Assembly: GCA_930990665.1 (NCBI GenBank)
Contig: CAKNQN010000002.1
Span: forward strand, 1 to 64,000
Direction: 5' to 3'
Source: an uncultured Clostridia bacterium
GTDB lineage: Bacteria > Bacillota > Clostridia > Christensenellales > Borkfalkiaceae
Length of the DNA stretch: 64,000 nt
A program made the translations under genes and the position numbers. The stretch's first letter is position 1. Each line of letters begins with the position of its first letter. Below are positions 10,258 through 19,098 of this stretch, in pieces. The notes beneath the pieces are model-generated. The model worked only from the letters and a program-made list of their open reading frames with translations. It searched no databases and was not told the origin of the DNA.

Positions 10258-10286
10258 ATTATACCATGCCTTGCGAAGATTTGCAA
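10258..10286 (-). promoter_or_regulatory. Predicted promoter of the fused ABC transporter
   Basis: On the minus strand TTGCAA (10286-10281) and TATAAT (10263-10258) are 17 bases apart. A small hairpin, GTGCCTGAAAGGCAC, follows in the leader. Confidence 0.65.
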
Positions 10287-10315
10287 TAGGAAACGGAAAA
10301 ATTCCGTAACGGATA

Positions 10316-10374
10316 AAATTCGACTTTCTGCGGCAAGTCTTTCCAAAAAAAGCCGCCTCTGTCTGCGTTATAAT
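10316..10374 (+). promoter_or_regulatory. Predicted spoIIGA promoter with possible Spo0A box
   Basis: TATAAT lies at 10369-10374. There is no good -35 at 17 bases. In B. subtilis the spoIIG promoter has an overlong spacer and depends on Spo0A. A GTCGAA core (0A-box-like) is present on the minus strand near 10318-10324. The match is suggestive only. Confidence 0.4.
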
Positions 10375-10398
10375 GTCCGCAAAAAGGGAAGGCAAAGC

Positions 10399-11238
10399 AT
10401 GACCGTCTATCTTGACCTGCTCATTCTCGATAACTTTTGTGCGGATGCGGCCCTTCTGTATTGTGCCGTAAAGACGGTCAAGGGGGAGGTGCGCGGACTG
10501 CGCATTTTTCTCACGGCGCTTCTGGGAACGGCGCTGGGGGTGGGTTATACCCTCTTCAAGCTGTATTATACCTTGCCTTTTTTCGCCGACCTCATCATAA
10601 AATACGCCGTGGCGGCGGCTTTGCCGCTGTTGGCGGTGCGATGCAAGCGAAAGCGCACCTATGCGCTCTGTTCGCTGGCGTTCGTGGGGTATATGTTCGC
10701 GTTTGCCGGACTTCTGACGGCTCTCTTTGCAAAGATACAGCCGAACGAAGGGGGCGGGACGCTGACGTACACCCTCTACGGCGTACCGTCGGGGGTGCTG
10801 GCGGCGGCGTGCGTCGCATTCGCGTTCGGGGGCGCCAAGGTGGTCGGAAGGCTCATGCGGCACGTCCGCACGGCAGCAGGCTGCTATCCCTGCCGGTTGG
10901 TCCTGCGCGGGCAGAGTGTCCGCACGAAGGGGTTTGTCGACACGGGTAACCGCCTGTGCGACAAGCGCGGCAGACCGGTGGCGGTAGCGGACCGCGCGGT
11001 GGTGCTGGGGCTGTTTCGCGACAGTTTTCTGACAGGGAGCACCCCGGCGGAGAAGATCGCCGTGCAGACGGTGAACGGAATTTCTCTTCTGACGGTTTTC
11101 CGAATCGACGAATTGGAGATATATTGCGGCGATCGCAGGAATATAATAAAGGATGTGGCAGTTGCCGTCAGTCCGCATCCGCTTGCGGGGGAATACGGGA
11201 TCATTCTGCCGCCCGCCTGTGTGCGGGAAGAATCGTGA
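10399..11238 (+). CDS. spoIIGA: Sporulation sigma-E processing peptidase SpoIIGA
   Basis: SpoIIGA is the membrane-embedded aspartic protease that cleaves the pro-sequence from sigma-E in the mother cell after signalling from the forespore. The N-terminal ~150 residues hold about five hydrophobic segments; the C-terminal half is the protease domain with the catalytic motif DTGN at 181-184. Length is 279 residues, slightly short of the ~310 of B. subtilis. The start is set by GGGAAGG upstream of the ATG. It precedes sigE directly, as in nearly all spore formers. Confidence 0.93.
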   Translation: MTVYLDLLILDNFCADAALLYCAVKTVKGEVRGLRIFLTALLGTALGVGYTLFKLYYTLPFFADLIIKYAVAAALPLLAVRCKRKRTYALCSLAFVGYMFAFAGLLTALFAKIQPNEGGGTLTYTLYGVPSGVLAAACVAFAFGGAKVVGRLMRHVRTAAGCYPCRLVLRGQSVRTKGFVDTGNRLCDKRGRPVAVADRAVVLGLFRDSFLTGSTPAEKIAVQTVNGISLLTVFRIDELEIYCGDRRNIIKDVAVAVSPHPLAGEYGIILPPACVREES

Positions 11239-11278
11239 CCCGGTCGAAAATGACGGATGCAGCATTGGAGGTGAAAGG

Positions 11279-11989
11279 ATGCTTGACAAATGGAAGGCGC
11301 GCATTGCGGCGCTGATCAGAGGACTGCGTGGCGGGGAAAACGTGCTCGATTACATATGCGGGAGCGAGGCGCTGCCCCTTCCGTACACGGCGGAGGAAGA
11401 AACGGCGCTGCTCGGCCGCCTCTCTTCCGGGGATGAAGAGGTGAAAAGTTCGCTCGTCGAACACAATCTTCGCCTTGTCATTTACATCGCGCGCAAGTTC
11501 GACAACACGGGCGCCGATTCCGACGACCTCATTTCCGTGGGAACGATCGGTCTGATCAAGGCAGTCAATTCTTTCCGTCCGGACAAGAAGATCAAGCTGG
11601 CCACATACGCCTCCCGCTGTATCGAAAACGAGATCCTGATGTATCTGCGGCGGCTGGTGCGGCTGCGGACGGAAGTCTCTTTTGACGAGCCGCTGAATAC
11701 CGATTGGGAGGGGAACGAGCTTCTCCTGTCGGACATTCTGGGCACGGACGGAGATGCCGTCTATAAAGACATCGAAACAGGGGTGGAGAAGGAGCTGCTG
11801 CGCGGCGCGCTGGCCCGTCTTCCCGAGCGCGACCGCACGATCATGACCATGCGTTTCGGACTGGAAGGCGGGGAAGAGCGCACGCAGAAAGACGTGGCCG
11901 ATCTTCTCGGCATCTCCCAATCGTACATATCCCGTCTGGAAAAGAAGATCATCGCGCGCCTGAAAAGCGAGATGAGCAAACAGATCTGA
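11279..11989 (+). CDS. sigE: Sporulation sigma factor sigma-E (pro-form)
   Basis: Sigma-E directs early mother-cell transcription during sporulation. The 236-residue protein begins with a basic amphipathic pro-sequence (about 1-26) and then the segment ending GSEALPLP, equivalent to the cleavage neighbourhood of B. subtilis pro-sigma-E. Region 2 includes [12 protein letters not shown] and [13 protein letters not shown]; region 4 ends with the helix-turn-helix [14 protein letters not shown] strong GGAGGTGAAAGG ribosome site precedes the ATG. It is cotranscribed with spoIIGA. sigG, normally next, lies 15 kb downstream because of an inserted gene island. Confidence 0.95.
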   Translation: MLDKWKARIAALIRGLRGGENVLDYICGSEALPLPYTAEEETALLGRLSSGDEEVKSSLVEHNLRLVIYIARKFDNTGADSDDLISVGTIGLIKAVNSFRPDKKIKLATYASRCIENEILMYLRRLVRLRTEVSFDEPLNTDWEGNELLLSDILGTDGDAVYKDIETGVEKELLRGALARLPERDRTIMTMRFGLEGGEERTQKDVADLLGISQSYISRLEKKIIARLKSEMSKQI

Positions 11990-12150
11990 GCCGCCCGCCG
12001 AAGCCTGCGGGCGTTATTGCGGCATACCTCAAAGTATGCTGATCGTGCCTGCGACCCGCTGAAAAAGATTCGGGCGGCTTCGGGTGTCTGCGCCCAGAAA
12101 GGTCAGAGCGCGGCATAGCGGGATAAAAGAAAATATATCGAAAGAAAATA

Positions 12151-12193
12151 ACAGAGCGGGGAGCAACGTATCGTTGCTCCCCGCTCTGTTTTT
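12151..12193 (+). terminator. Strong terminator closing the spoIIGA-sigE operon
   Basis: An 18-bp perfect stem (12151-12168 with 12172-12189) and 3-base loop are followed by T(5). The ATG of the next reading frame begins on the base after the T-tract. The 160 bases between sigE and the hairpin hold GC-rich inverted segments (near 11989-12015 and 12069-12080) but no recognisable gene. Confidence 0.92.
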
Positions 12194-12964
12194 ATGGCAT
12201 TCAAGGATCAGAACACGGAAGAGTGGTCGGTGGTCAATTTTCAGATATTTTTCAATGACATCATGCGGGGGAAGGATTCGGAGATCCTCAGCAATGTGGG
12301 GAACACTCTGATCTATTTTGCGGTAAATCTAATGATGATTCCGCTAGCGTTCATTCTTTCGTACTTCATGTACAAAAAGATACTCGGCTACAAGCTTTTT
12401 CGTTTTTTGTACATGGTACCCATGATTGTTTCGGCAGTCGTGCTGGTATCCATTTACAAGAACATGCTTTCTTCTTCCGGGCCTGTATCCAAAGTCTACG
12501 AATGGCTGACGGGCAAGACGGCGCCTTTTTTCATATATGATGAAAGGTACGCCACGTTGACCATCGTGCTTTATACGATTTGGACGGGGCTCGGGATGAA
12601 CATCATCTTGTTTTCGGGTGCGATGTCGCGAATTCCGGCGAGCATCATCGAGTATGCAAGCCTGGACGGCGTGAATCCCATCCAGGAGATGTTCAGAATC
12701 GTGCTGCCCATCGTATCGCCCACCTTTACCACGCTCATGCTTTTGTCGTGTGTGGGGGTATTCAACGCTTCGGGGCCTATCCTGCTGTTCACGGGCGGCA
12801 TGTACGGAACGAGCACGATTTCCTACTGGATGTATGACCGCGTGATACTCAATAACCAGTACAACTACGCATCGGCGCTCGGACTGATGCTCACGCTCAT
12901 CTCGCTGCCGATTTTCTTTGTTGTCAATTTCCTGAACAAGCATGTGCCGGAAGTGGAGTTCTGA
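12194..12964 (+). pseudogene. Sugar ABC transporter permease (MalF type), N-terminally truncated
   Basis: This is the first permease of a carbohydrate ABC importer, with the conserved cytoplasmic loop around EYASLDGVNPIQEMFRIVLP that docks on the ATPase. Family members usually have ~295-310 residues and begin with a membrane helix and periplasmic loop. Here the 256-residue frame begins in the middle of that loop, directly after the T-tract of the upstream terminator. The first helix, ribosome binding site and promoter are all missing. I infer that a deletion fused the sigE terminator to the middle of the gene, so it is probably not expressed from its own start. The remaining frame is intact, which suggests the event is recent. 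Confidence 0.75.
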
Positions 12965-12974
12965 GGAGGGGAAA

Positions 12975-13841
12975 ATGTTAAAGAGCAGAATAATCAAAAG
13001 ATTCAAAATGACAAACCCCATGCGCATCCTTGCGTTCATAATTTTTGCGCTGTTTGCGTTTACCATACTTTATTCATTGGTATGGGCATTTTTCTCATCT
13101 TTGAAATCTCCGACGGAGTACACCCTTTATAAAGCGGAACTTTTGCCCAAAGAGTGGCTATTCAGTAACTATATCAAAGCGTTCGGACTTTTGGAAGTAA
13201 GTGGCAACAGTATTTTTGTAATGATTTTCAACTCACTTTGGTTGGCTATCGGTCAGGCGTTTATCAGCTGTATGGTTGCATCGGCTACGGCATATGTGGT
13301 CACAAAATATGATTTTATCGGAAAAAAGGTGGTCTATGCCGTCATCATCGCCATGATGATGATTCCGCTTTACGGATCTTTTGCAGCCTCTTATAAGATG
13401 TACAGGACGCTCGGGATATATGATACTCCTTTTATCTTGATCACGTCCGCATCGGGGGGAGGTATGGTGTTCATGATCATCAGTTCATATTTTAAGGGGG
13501 TTTCGTGGGAATATGCAGAGGCGGCCACGATCGACGGTTCAAGTGATTTACGGATCTATTTTGAAATCATGCTGCCGCTCGCTCTTCCGGCAGTGGGGTC
13601 TATCTTTCTGGTGATGTTTATCGGCAGCTGGAACGATTACAGCGTTCCGATTTATTATTTGCCTCATTATCCCACGCTTGCATCTGGGCTGTATATCTAT
13701 GAAAAGATCTCCACATTCAATATCAATTATCCCGTCTATTTTGCGGGTATTCTGCTCAGTTGCGTTCCGACTTTTTTACTTTTCATCATATTTCAGGAAA
13801 AGATCTTGTCGAGTATTTCTACCGGCGGGTTGAAAGGATAA
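12975..13841 (+). CDS. Sugar ABC transporter permease (MalG type)
   Basis: This 288-residue second permease of the importer has six predicted helices and the MalG-type EAA loop EYAEAATIDGSSDLRIYFEI. GAGGAGGGG lies seven bases before the ATG at 12975. Base composition here is clearly more AT-rich than in the flanking chromosomal genes, consistent with foreign origin of the island. No ATPase gene is present in the cluster; such importers often share a general MsmK-type ATPase encoded elsewhere. Confidence 0.88.
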   Translation: MLKSRIIKRFKMTNPMRILAFIIFALFAFTILYSLVWAFFSSLKSPTEYTLYKAELLPKEWLFSNYIKAFGLLEVSGNSIFVMIFNSLWLAIGQAFISCMVASATAYVVTKYDFIGKKVVYAVIIAMMMIPLYGSFAASYKMYRTLGIYDTPFILITSASGGGMVFMIISSYFKGVSWEYAEAATIDGSSDLRIYFEIMLPLALPAVGSIFLVMFIGSWNDYSVPIYYLPHYPTLASGLYIYEKISTFNINYPVYFAGILLSCVPTFLLFIIFQEKILSSISTGGLKG

Positions 13842-13861
13842 ATGATTTTCGGAGGAAAAGC

Positions 13862-15448
13862 ATGAAAAAATTAGTTGTCTTGTTTCTTGCTGTCGTATTG
13901 TGTTTGAGCACGATAGCTATGTCTGGATGTGTAAAAAAAGAAGAGGCATCCGATGATCCGAACAGTCTGGACATTGTCAGTCTCAACAAGGGATACGGGG
14001 TTGATTGGATCAACGCTTTGATCGAAGGATACAAGGCGAAAAACCCTGATGTAAAGATCACATTCAAATCGGAAGTGGAGGATACGATTATGACGGCTGC
14101 GCTGGAAGCGGAAGCCTCTTACGACCTCTATTTTACTGGTGTGTCCGCAATACCCTATATCAAAAAGGCATTGCTCAATCCGGACGAGGCATTGTTAGAA
14201 GAGCTCACGTCCGTTTACAACGCGACGCCCGACGGCACGCCGATCAAGGACACGATGAACAAGAGTCTTCTGGACGCGTTCGACTGGACGGACGGCAACG
14301 GCGACACGGTCTATTACACGATGCCCTGGACCCAGGGTGTGAACGGATTTCTCGTAAACGAGGCGGTCGTAGAGCCGCTGTTCGGGGAAAACTGGCGGGA
14401 ACAGTATCCCTGCCGCACGACGGAGGAGCTGTTTGAATTCTGTGATGCGCTCAAGAGCAAGGGAACGTATTCCTTTATCCATTCCGCATCGTCGGCTTAC
14501 TATTATTTTGCGTATGAGGCATGGTGGGCGCAGTATGAAGGTGTTGACGGGATCGCGGATTATTACAGCGGACTTGCGATGGGCACGGAAGGCAAAAAGG
14601 TGATCAGCGATGCCATCTTCCTGCAGGAAGGCAGACTGGAATGCATGAAAGTCATGGAGCGCATGATGTCTCCCGCCAACGGGTATGATGATCCGGCCAG
14701 CAACGGGTATTCCTGGAACGATACGCAAATCCACTTCATGGAAGGGGATTCGGCGATGTTTGTGAACGGGGACTGGCATTCCCGCGAGATGAGCAGCAAC
14801 TATCCTACTCACAAGGTGGTCATGATGAAGCTGCCCGTCATTTCGGCGTTGGGGACAAAACTGGGGATCACCGAAGGGGAGCTGCAGGCGTGCATTGACT
14901 ATGCAGATGCGCTTTCGGAAGGCGAAGCACCCGCGAAACCGACGCTGAGTCCTTCCGGTGCATATACTGCCGACGAAGTACTGAACGAAGTTTGTGCGGC
15001 GCGTACGATCACGCATTCCCTGTCCAATTATTTTACGGCATTTGTGCCTGCTTACTCTCCGTCCAAAGAGATCGCCAAAGATTTTCTCGTCTACATGGCG
15101 TCGGCGGAAGGGCAGAAGATCTATGCGAAGGCGCTCAATGGCCTCACGCAGCCTTACGGATACGACATAAGCAAAGATCCGGAGATCTGGAATGCGGCGG
15201 GCGAGTTTGAAAAGAGCCGTTTTGAGATTGCGAAGAACGCGAGTTACTGCATGATCCGCGACGATCTGCCCCTTGGAGGAGCAGGTCTCAGACCTTTCCG
15301 AGCTACAGGAGATGCACCGATTGAGGTGTTGCTCAGTCGTTCCAATAATCGTTTGACGGCGGAAGAGATCGTACAGACCGACTATGATTATTATCACAAC
15401 AAGACGACCTGGACGGATCTGCTTCGTCTGGCGGGACTTTATATTTGA
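13862..15448 (+). CDS. Extracellular sugar-binding lipoprotein of ABC importer
   Basis: This 528-residue solute-binding protein follows the two permeases. It has a lipoprotein signal with lipobox AMSGC and Cys23 as the lipidated residue. The mature part has the type 1 extracellular solute-binding layout, including an early segment VDWINALIEGYKAKNPDVKI typical of family 1 oligosaccharide binders. At 528 residues it is larger than maltose-binding proteins (~400), as is common for binders of larger glycans. GGAGGAAAAGC precedes the ATG. The ligand cannot be stated; neighbouring enzymes suggest a galactose-containing oligosaccharide. Confidence 0.85.
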   Translation: MKKLVVLFLAVVLCLSTIAMSGCVKKEEASDDPNSLDIVSLNKGYGVDWINALIEGYKAKNPDVKITFKSEVEDTIMTAALEAEASYDLYFTGVSAIPYIKKALLNPDEALLEELTSVYNATPDGTPIKDTMNKSLLDAFDWTDGNGDTVYYTMPWTQGVNGFLVNEAVVEPLFGENWREQYPCRTTEELFEFCDALKSKGTYSFIHSASSAYYYFAYEAWWAQYEGVDGIADYYSGLAMGTEGKKVISDAIFLQEGRLECMKVMERMMSPANGYDDPASNGYSWNDTQIHFMEGDSAMFVNGDWHSREMSSNYPTHKVVMMKLPVISALGTKLGITEGELQACIDYADALSEGEAPAKPTLSPSGAYTADEVLNEVCAARTITHSLSNYFTAFVPAYSPSKEIAKDFLVYMASAEGQKIYAKALNGLTQPYGYDISKDPEIWNAAGEFEKSRFEIAKNASYCMIRDDLPLGGAGLRPFRATGDAPIEVLLSRSNNRLTAEEIVQTDYDYYHNKTTWTDLLRLAGLYI

Positions 15449-15459
15449 CGGAGACGGGG

Positions 15460-17895
15460 ATGAAAAAGCGAATTAGGATGATAGGGGCTGTACTTGCAGG
15501 TGCAATGCTGATATTCAGTGTAGCCTGCACAGGAGGAAGCGTGGAAAAAGCGGAGTTTGCGGTCAAGAGCGTCGTCAATACGGTCAAGATCATGCGCAGC
15601 GATGATATTTCCGGTTATGCCGATGCATCTGTTTCGGTACAGACGGCAAAAGGGGAGACGGAAGGAGCGCAGCTGATCGTCAATGCCACGGCGGATGTAA
15701 ACGGGTACGAGGTACGAGTGAGCGACCTGAAAAAGGGGGAGGATATCATACCCGCCTCCAACGTCACGGTGTACGTGCAGAAATACGTGAACGTGCAGAT
15801 GGGGTATACACAATTTCCCTCCGGATATTATCCCGATGCGCTTTTCCCGATCGACGTCGTCAAAGACCATGCGGAAGACAAATTTGCGGCCGGTGACAAC
15901 CAGGGATTCTGGCTGGATTTCGCCGCCCCTTCCGATGCGGAGGCGGGCGTCTATACGGGTACGGTGACAGTCACGATGAACGGCACCTCTGTCGAAGTTC
16001 CGGTAACGTGGGAAGTATTTGATTTTGTTTTTCCGCAGGCGACCGACTTCAAGACCGTCTATCTGATCTGGAAACAATGGCTTGTCGACGGCGAGCTGGA
16101 CAATACGGTCGAGAAGTACAGGGACTATTATGAGTTTATGCTCGACTATCATGTCGTTCCCTACACCTTCCCCGTGGAGGCGGGCGACGTGGACGGCTTT
16201 ATCGTCGAACTGCGCAGGTATTACGATAGGGTGCCCTGCTACGGCATTCCTTACATCACAGAGGAGCCATATTCCATCGATTTTGATCTGCTGGAAGATT
16301 ACCTTGCGGCGATCATCGAGGCGGGCAGGGAGGACGGCAAGAACTACATAGACAAAGCTTATTATTATTTTGATAAGATCTATGACGAAGTCAGCGAAGA
16401 GCGTTATCCATACATGCGTGCAGCGATCGATTCGACGAATGATCGGGAAGAAAATGTAGTGCGCCGTTTTTCGCTCACGGGCGAGGAAGCGGAAGCCGTG
16501 CGTGGCCTCAAACATATGGTGCCGGTCGTCAACGGCTGGCAGGACGAATTTGCGAAATACGATGAGCTGATCATCATTCCTCTCTACAATAATTTTGTCA
16601 CCACGGCGAACATCGAAATGTACGAAAGCCTCGCGGCGGAGGGGCAGGAGATCCACTCCTATGGCGCAGCTTCCTATTGGCCGTACGGTTCCAACCTGAT
16701 CGACGACTATATGATCACCACCCGCGACGTGTTCTGGTCGAAGTATTCTTATGGATTAAAGGGCGATCTATATTGGAACGTGAATGGCTACTGCAATTTC
16801 GGAGCTTCTCTGGGCAGCGGCTATCTGCAATTGAACGATCTGTATAATACGGCTTCACACGACGGCGTGACCGCGGGCGACGGATATCTGTTGTATCCGG
16901 GCGCGTCTTATGGCAGTGAGCAGCCGTTTCCGTCTCTGCGTCTCACGGCCCGCAGAGACGGCATCGAAGATTATACGTATTTTGAAATGCTCGGGCAGGA
17001 GTACGCCCGGCTTTCGCAGGAATATGGCGTAACGCTGGACGAGCACACGGTACTCGATTTTCTGAACAGGCAAATTTTCGGCACGGGCGTTTCCAAGCTG
17101 AATTTCGACGGTTTGGGCGAGGTGCGCCGTGAAGTGGCGCGTCTGATCGAGGCGGCGCAGAGCATCGGCCTGGCGATTGAAGATATCTCACTGGAAGGCA
17201 GCACGCTGCGCATTTCGGTGCTTTGCAAGAGCGGCACGGCCCTTTCTGCAGACGGTGCGCAAGTGACGCCGTCCGGCGCGGCAGGGAACGGCGAACGGTA
17301 CATCATCGAAAAGCAGATAACGGGCGGCACGGTGTCGCTGATCGCTTCGCAGGGCGACAGGTCGAGCTCGGTGTCCCTTCTTGTCGGCAAGCCGGAAGAG
17401 ACGGTCTGCGCATACGATGCGGCGGAAGATCTCGACACTGTAACAGTGTCCGAGGTCAACGGCAGCAGAAAAGAATGGAACGAGGATAGCCGGTTTGCGC
17501 GATCGGGTGGAAGCGTGAAGGCGGAGCTTACGGGAAAGATTTTTGATACGGATGCGCTCACACGCAGTTTTACACCATATATTTCGATGGAATGCGGCAG
17601 TTTGCAAGGAGTGGACCAGCTTTCTTTCTGGGTATACAATCCGGACGACGCGCTGGAAGTAAGTATATATGCCGAAAATCCGCAGATGGGTCAGCAACTG
17701 GTGCTCGACAGGCTTCAGCTTGCGGCTGAGAGCTGGACGGAAGTTACGATCGATAATCTGAACATCGTTACGACTGATCAGAGTTTGTTATCTCGGTTTA
17801 CGGTTGTCGGTTTGCGCACAGACAATCTGATCGACGAAGGGGCCCCGTTCTCGAGGACGTTGTACGTCGATGCGCTCGTCAAGATCGCAAAGTGA
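15460..17895 (+). CDS. DUF4091-type (GH123-like) secreted lipoprotein
   Basis: This 811-residue lipoprotein has lipobox SVAC (Cys23). An N-terminal beta-sandwich (about 40-190), including the pattern APSDAEAGVYTGTVTV, leads into an (alpha/beta) region and a segment near 475-510 with YLLYPG and RRDGIEDYTYF. This combination is characteristic of DUF4091 proteins, related to GH123 beta-N-acetylgalactosaminidases. A further ~250 residues at the C-terminus look like beta-sandwich binding modules. A TTG overlapping the previous stop is also possible as a start; I prefer the ATG at 15460 because of GGAG upstream and a normal signal peptide. Presumed role is cell-surface glycan cleavage or binding. 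Confidence 0.7.
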   Translation: MKKRIRMIGAVLAGAMLIFSVACTGGSVEKAEFAVKSVVNTVKIMRSDDISGYADASVSVQTAKGETEGAQLIVNATADVNGYEVRVSDLKKGEDIIPASNVTVYVQKYVNVQMGYTQFPSGYYPDALFPIDVVKDHAEDKFAAGDNQGFWLDFAAPSDAEAGVYTGTVTVTMNGTSVEVPVTWEVFDFVFPQATDFKTVYLIWKQWLVDGELDNTVEKYRDYYEFMLDYHVVPYTFPVEAGDVDGFIVELRRYYDRVPCYGIPYITEEPYSIDFDLLEDYLAAIIEAGREDGKNYIDKAYYYFDKIYDEVSEERYPYMRAAIDSTNDREENVVRRFSLTGEEAEAVRGLKHMVPVVNGWQDEFAKYDELIIIPLYNNFVTTANIEMYESLAAEGQEIHSYGAASYWPYGSNLIDDYMITTRDVFWSKYSYGLKGDLYWNVNGYCNFGASLGSGYLQLNDLYNTASHDGVTAGDGYLLYPGASYGSEQPFPSLRLTARRDGIEDYTYFEMLGQEYARLSQEYGVTLDEHTVLDFLNRQIFGTGVSKLNFDGLGEVRREVARLIEAAQSIGLAIEDISLEGSTLRISVLCKSGTALSADGAQVTPSGAAGNGERYIIEKQITGGTVSLIASQGDRSSSVSLLVGKPEETVCAYDAAEDLDTVTVSEVNGSRKEWNEDSRFARSGGSVKAELTGKIFDTDALTRSFTPYISMECGSLQGVDQLSFWVYNPDDALEVSIYAENPQMGQQLVLDRLQLAAESWTEVTIDNLNIVTTDQSLLSRFTVVGLRTDNLIDEGAPFSRTLYVDALVKIAK

Positions 17896-17905
17896 GGAGG
17901 GAAAG

Positions 17906-19072
17906 ATGAAGAAAATCATTGTTCTGATCATGACACTCCTGCTTTGCCTGGGCATTGCGGTGGGCTGTAAGGCGGAGGAAGAAACCGTGGGGAAAACGGA
18001 GATGAGTGATGCGGGGATGCTTGCCGACTTTGAAAGTACGGGGGAGCTGCTCTCGATGAACTTTCGCGACACGGTGGCGAAGGTGGAACTGAGCGACCGC
18101 GCGGACACGGTGACGCACGGCAGCCGGAGCGGAAAGGTAACACTGCACGGCGTGTATGACTACGAAAAGAAGAACTACCAGGATTCCCGTTTTTACATCG
18201 TGACGGGCGGCAAGTATTGTACGAAGACGAGCTATCTTGATGTATCGTCGATCGCCGTGGACGTGTACAATGACAGCGGAAGAGATCTCCTGTTTTCGCT
18301 GTGCCTGAACAATCCGCAGGCGTCTACGAGCATGTTCCAGTTTGATGCGGTCACCTTGCGGCAGGGCATGAATCATGTGCAGTGGGAGTTTAACCGTGCG
18401 CTGATCTCGTACAACATCGACCTGCAGCGCGTGGATTTTTTCACCTTCATCGTGGAGGGTCGGGAAGCGGACGAGCAGCCTGCGGTGCTCTATTTCGACA
18501 ATTTCCGCGTCGGGACCACGCAGGAAGATTTTACCCGGCCGCAAAAGAAGCCGGACGATCAGGTTCTGACTGACTTCTCACAGGAAGCGGATTTCAACTA
18601 TTACAGTTATTTCGGGGCGGTCAGTTCTCTGCTACGCCAGCCGATCTTTACAAAGAATACCGACATCCGTTATCTGCTGACGGGCAACGCATCTCTGAAG
18701 ATCGAGTTTTTTGAAAACCGGGACGGTACGGGGCCGGACAGTGTCGGGTTCCGCACGCGGGACAGAGATTATGACTGGAACGGTTTCGACCAGGAAAAGA
18801 CATATCTCAGCTACGATCTTTACAACGCGACCGACCACGAACTCACCGTGTGCATGACGGTATATAGCCAGCTCAACGAGACGCTGGCCGTCAACTGCAC
18901 GATCCCGGCGCAGTCGTGGGCGGCGGGTGGAAACACCATGCTGTTATCGGCGATCAATGATCGGTTTGTGGGAGAAGGATTGGATATCTTTTCCGTCACT
19001 TTTCAGCTGATCGGTTTGCGGGCGGGAGATGTGGTCTATCTGGACAATCTCGTACTCAAAGAAGCAAAATAA
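17906..19072 (+). CDS. Cell-surface lipoprotein with beta-sandwich binding modules
   Basis: This 388-residue lipoprotein has a typical signal and lipobox AVGC (Cys21). The mature region appears to hold two similar domains: each begins with a phrase of the type LADFES or LTDFSQEADF, and each ends with a VLYFDNFRVG or VVYLDNLVLK strand, a hallmark of jelly-roll carbohydrate-binding modules. No catalytic motif is evident. GAGGAGGGAAAG precedes the ATG. I infer a glycan-binding surface protein that serves the adjacent transporter and hydrolases. Confidence 0.65.
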   Translation: MKKIIVLIMTLLLCLGIAVGCKAEEETVGKTEMSDAGMLADFESTGELLSMNFRDTVAKVELSDRADTVTHGSRSGKVTLHGVYDYEKKNYQDSRFYIVTGGKYCTKTSYLDVSSIAVDVYNDSGRDLLFSLCLNNPQASTSMFQFDAVTLRQGMNHVQWEFNRALISYNIDLQRVDFFTFIVEGREADEQPAVLYFDNFRVGTTQEDFTRPQKKPDDQVLTDFSQEADFNYYSYFGAVSSLLRQPIFTKNTDIRYLLTGNASLKIEFFENRDGTGPDSVGFRTRDRDYDWNGFDQEKTYLSYDLYNATDHELTVCMTVYSQLNETLAVNCTIPAQSWAAGGNTMLLSAINDRFVGEGLDIFSVTFQLIGLRAGDVVYLDNLVLKEAK

Positions 19073-19098
19073 AAAAGAATTAAGAGAGGAAAAGTAAT

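Noticed and set aside
8222..10309. 695-codon plus-strand frame
   Set aside because: It is antisense to the fused ABC transporter, whose ATPase motifs are unmistakable.
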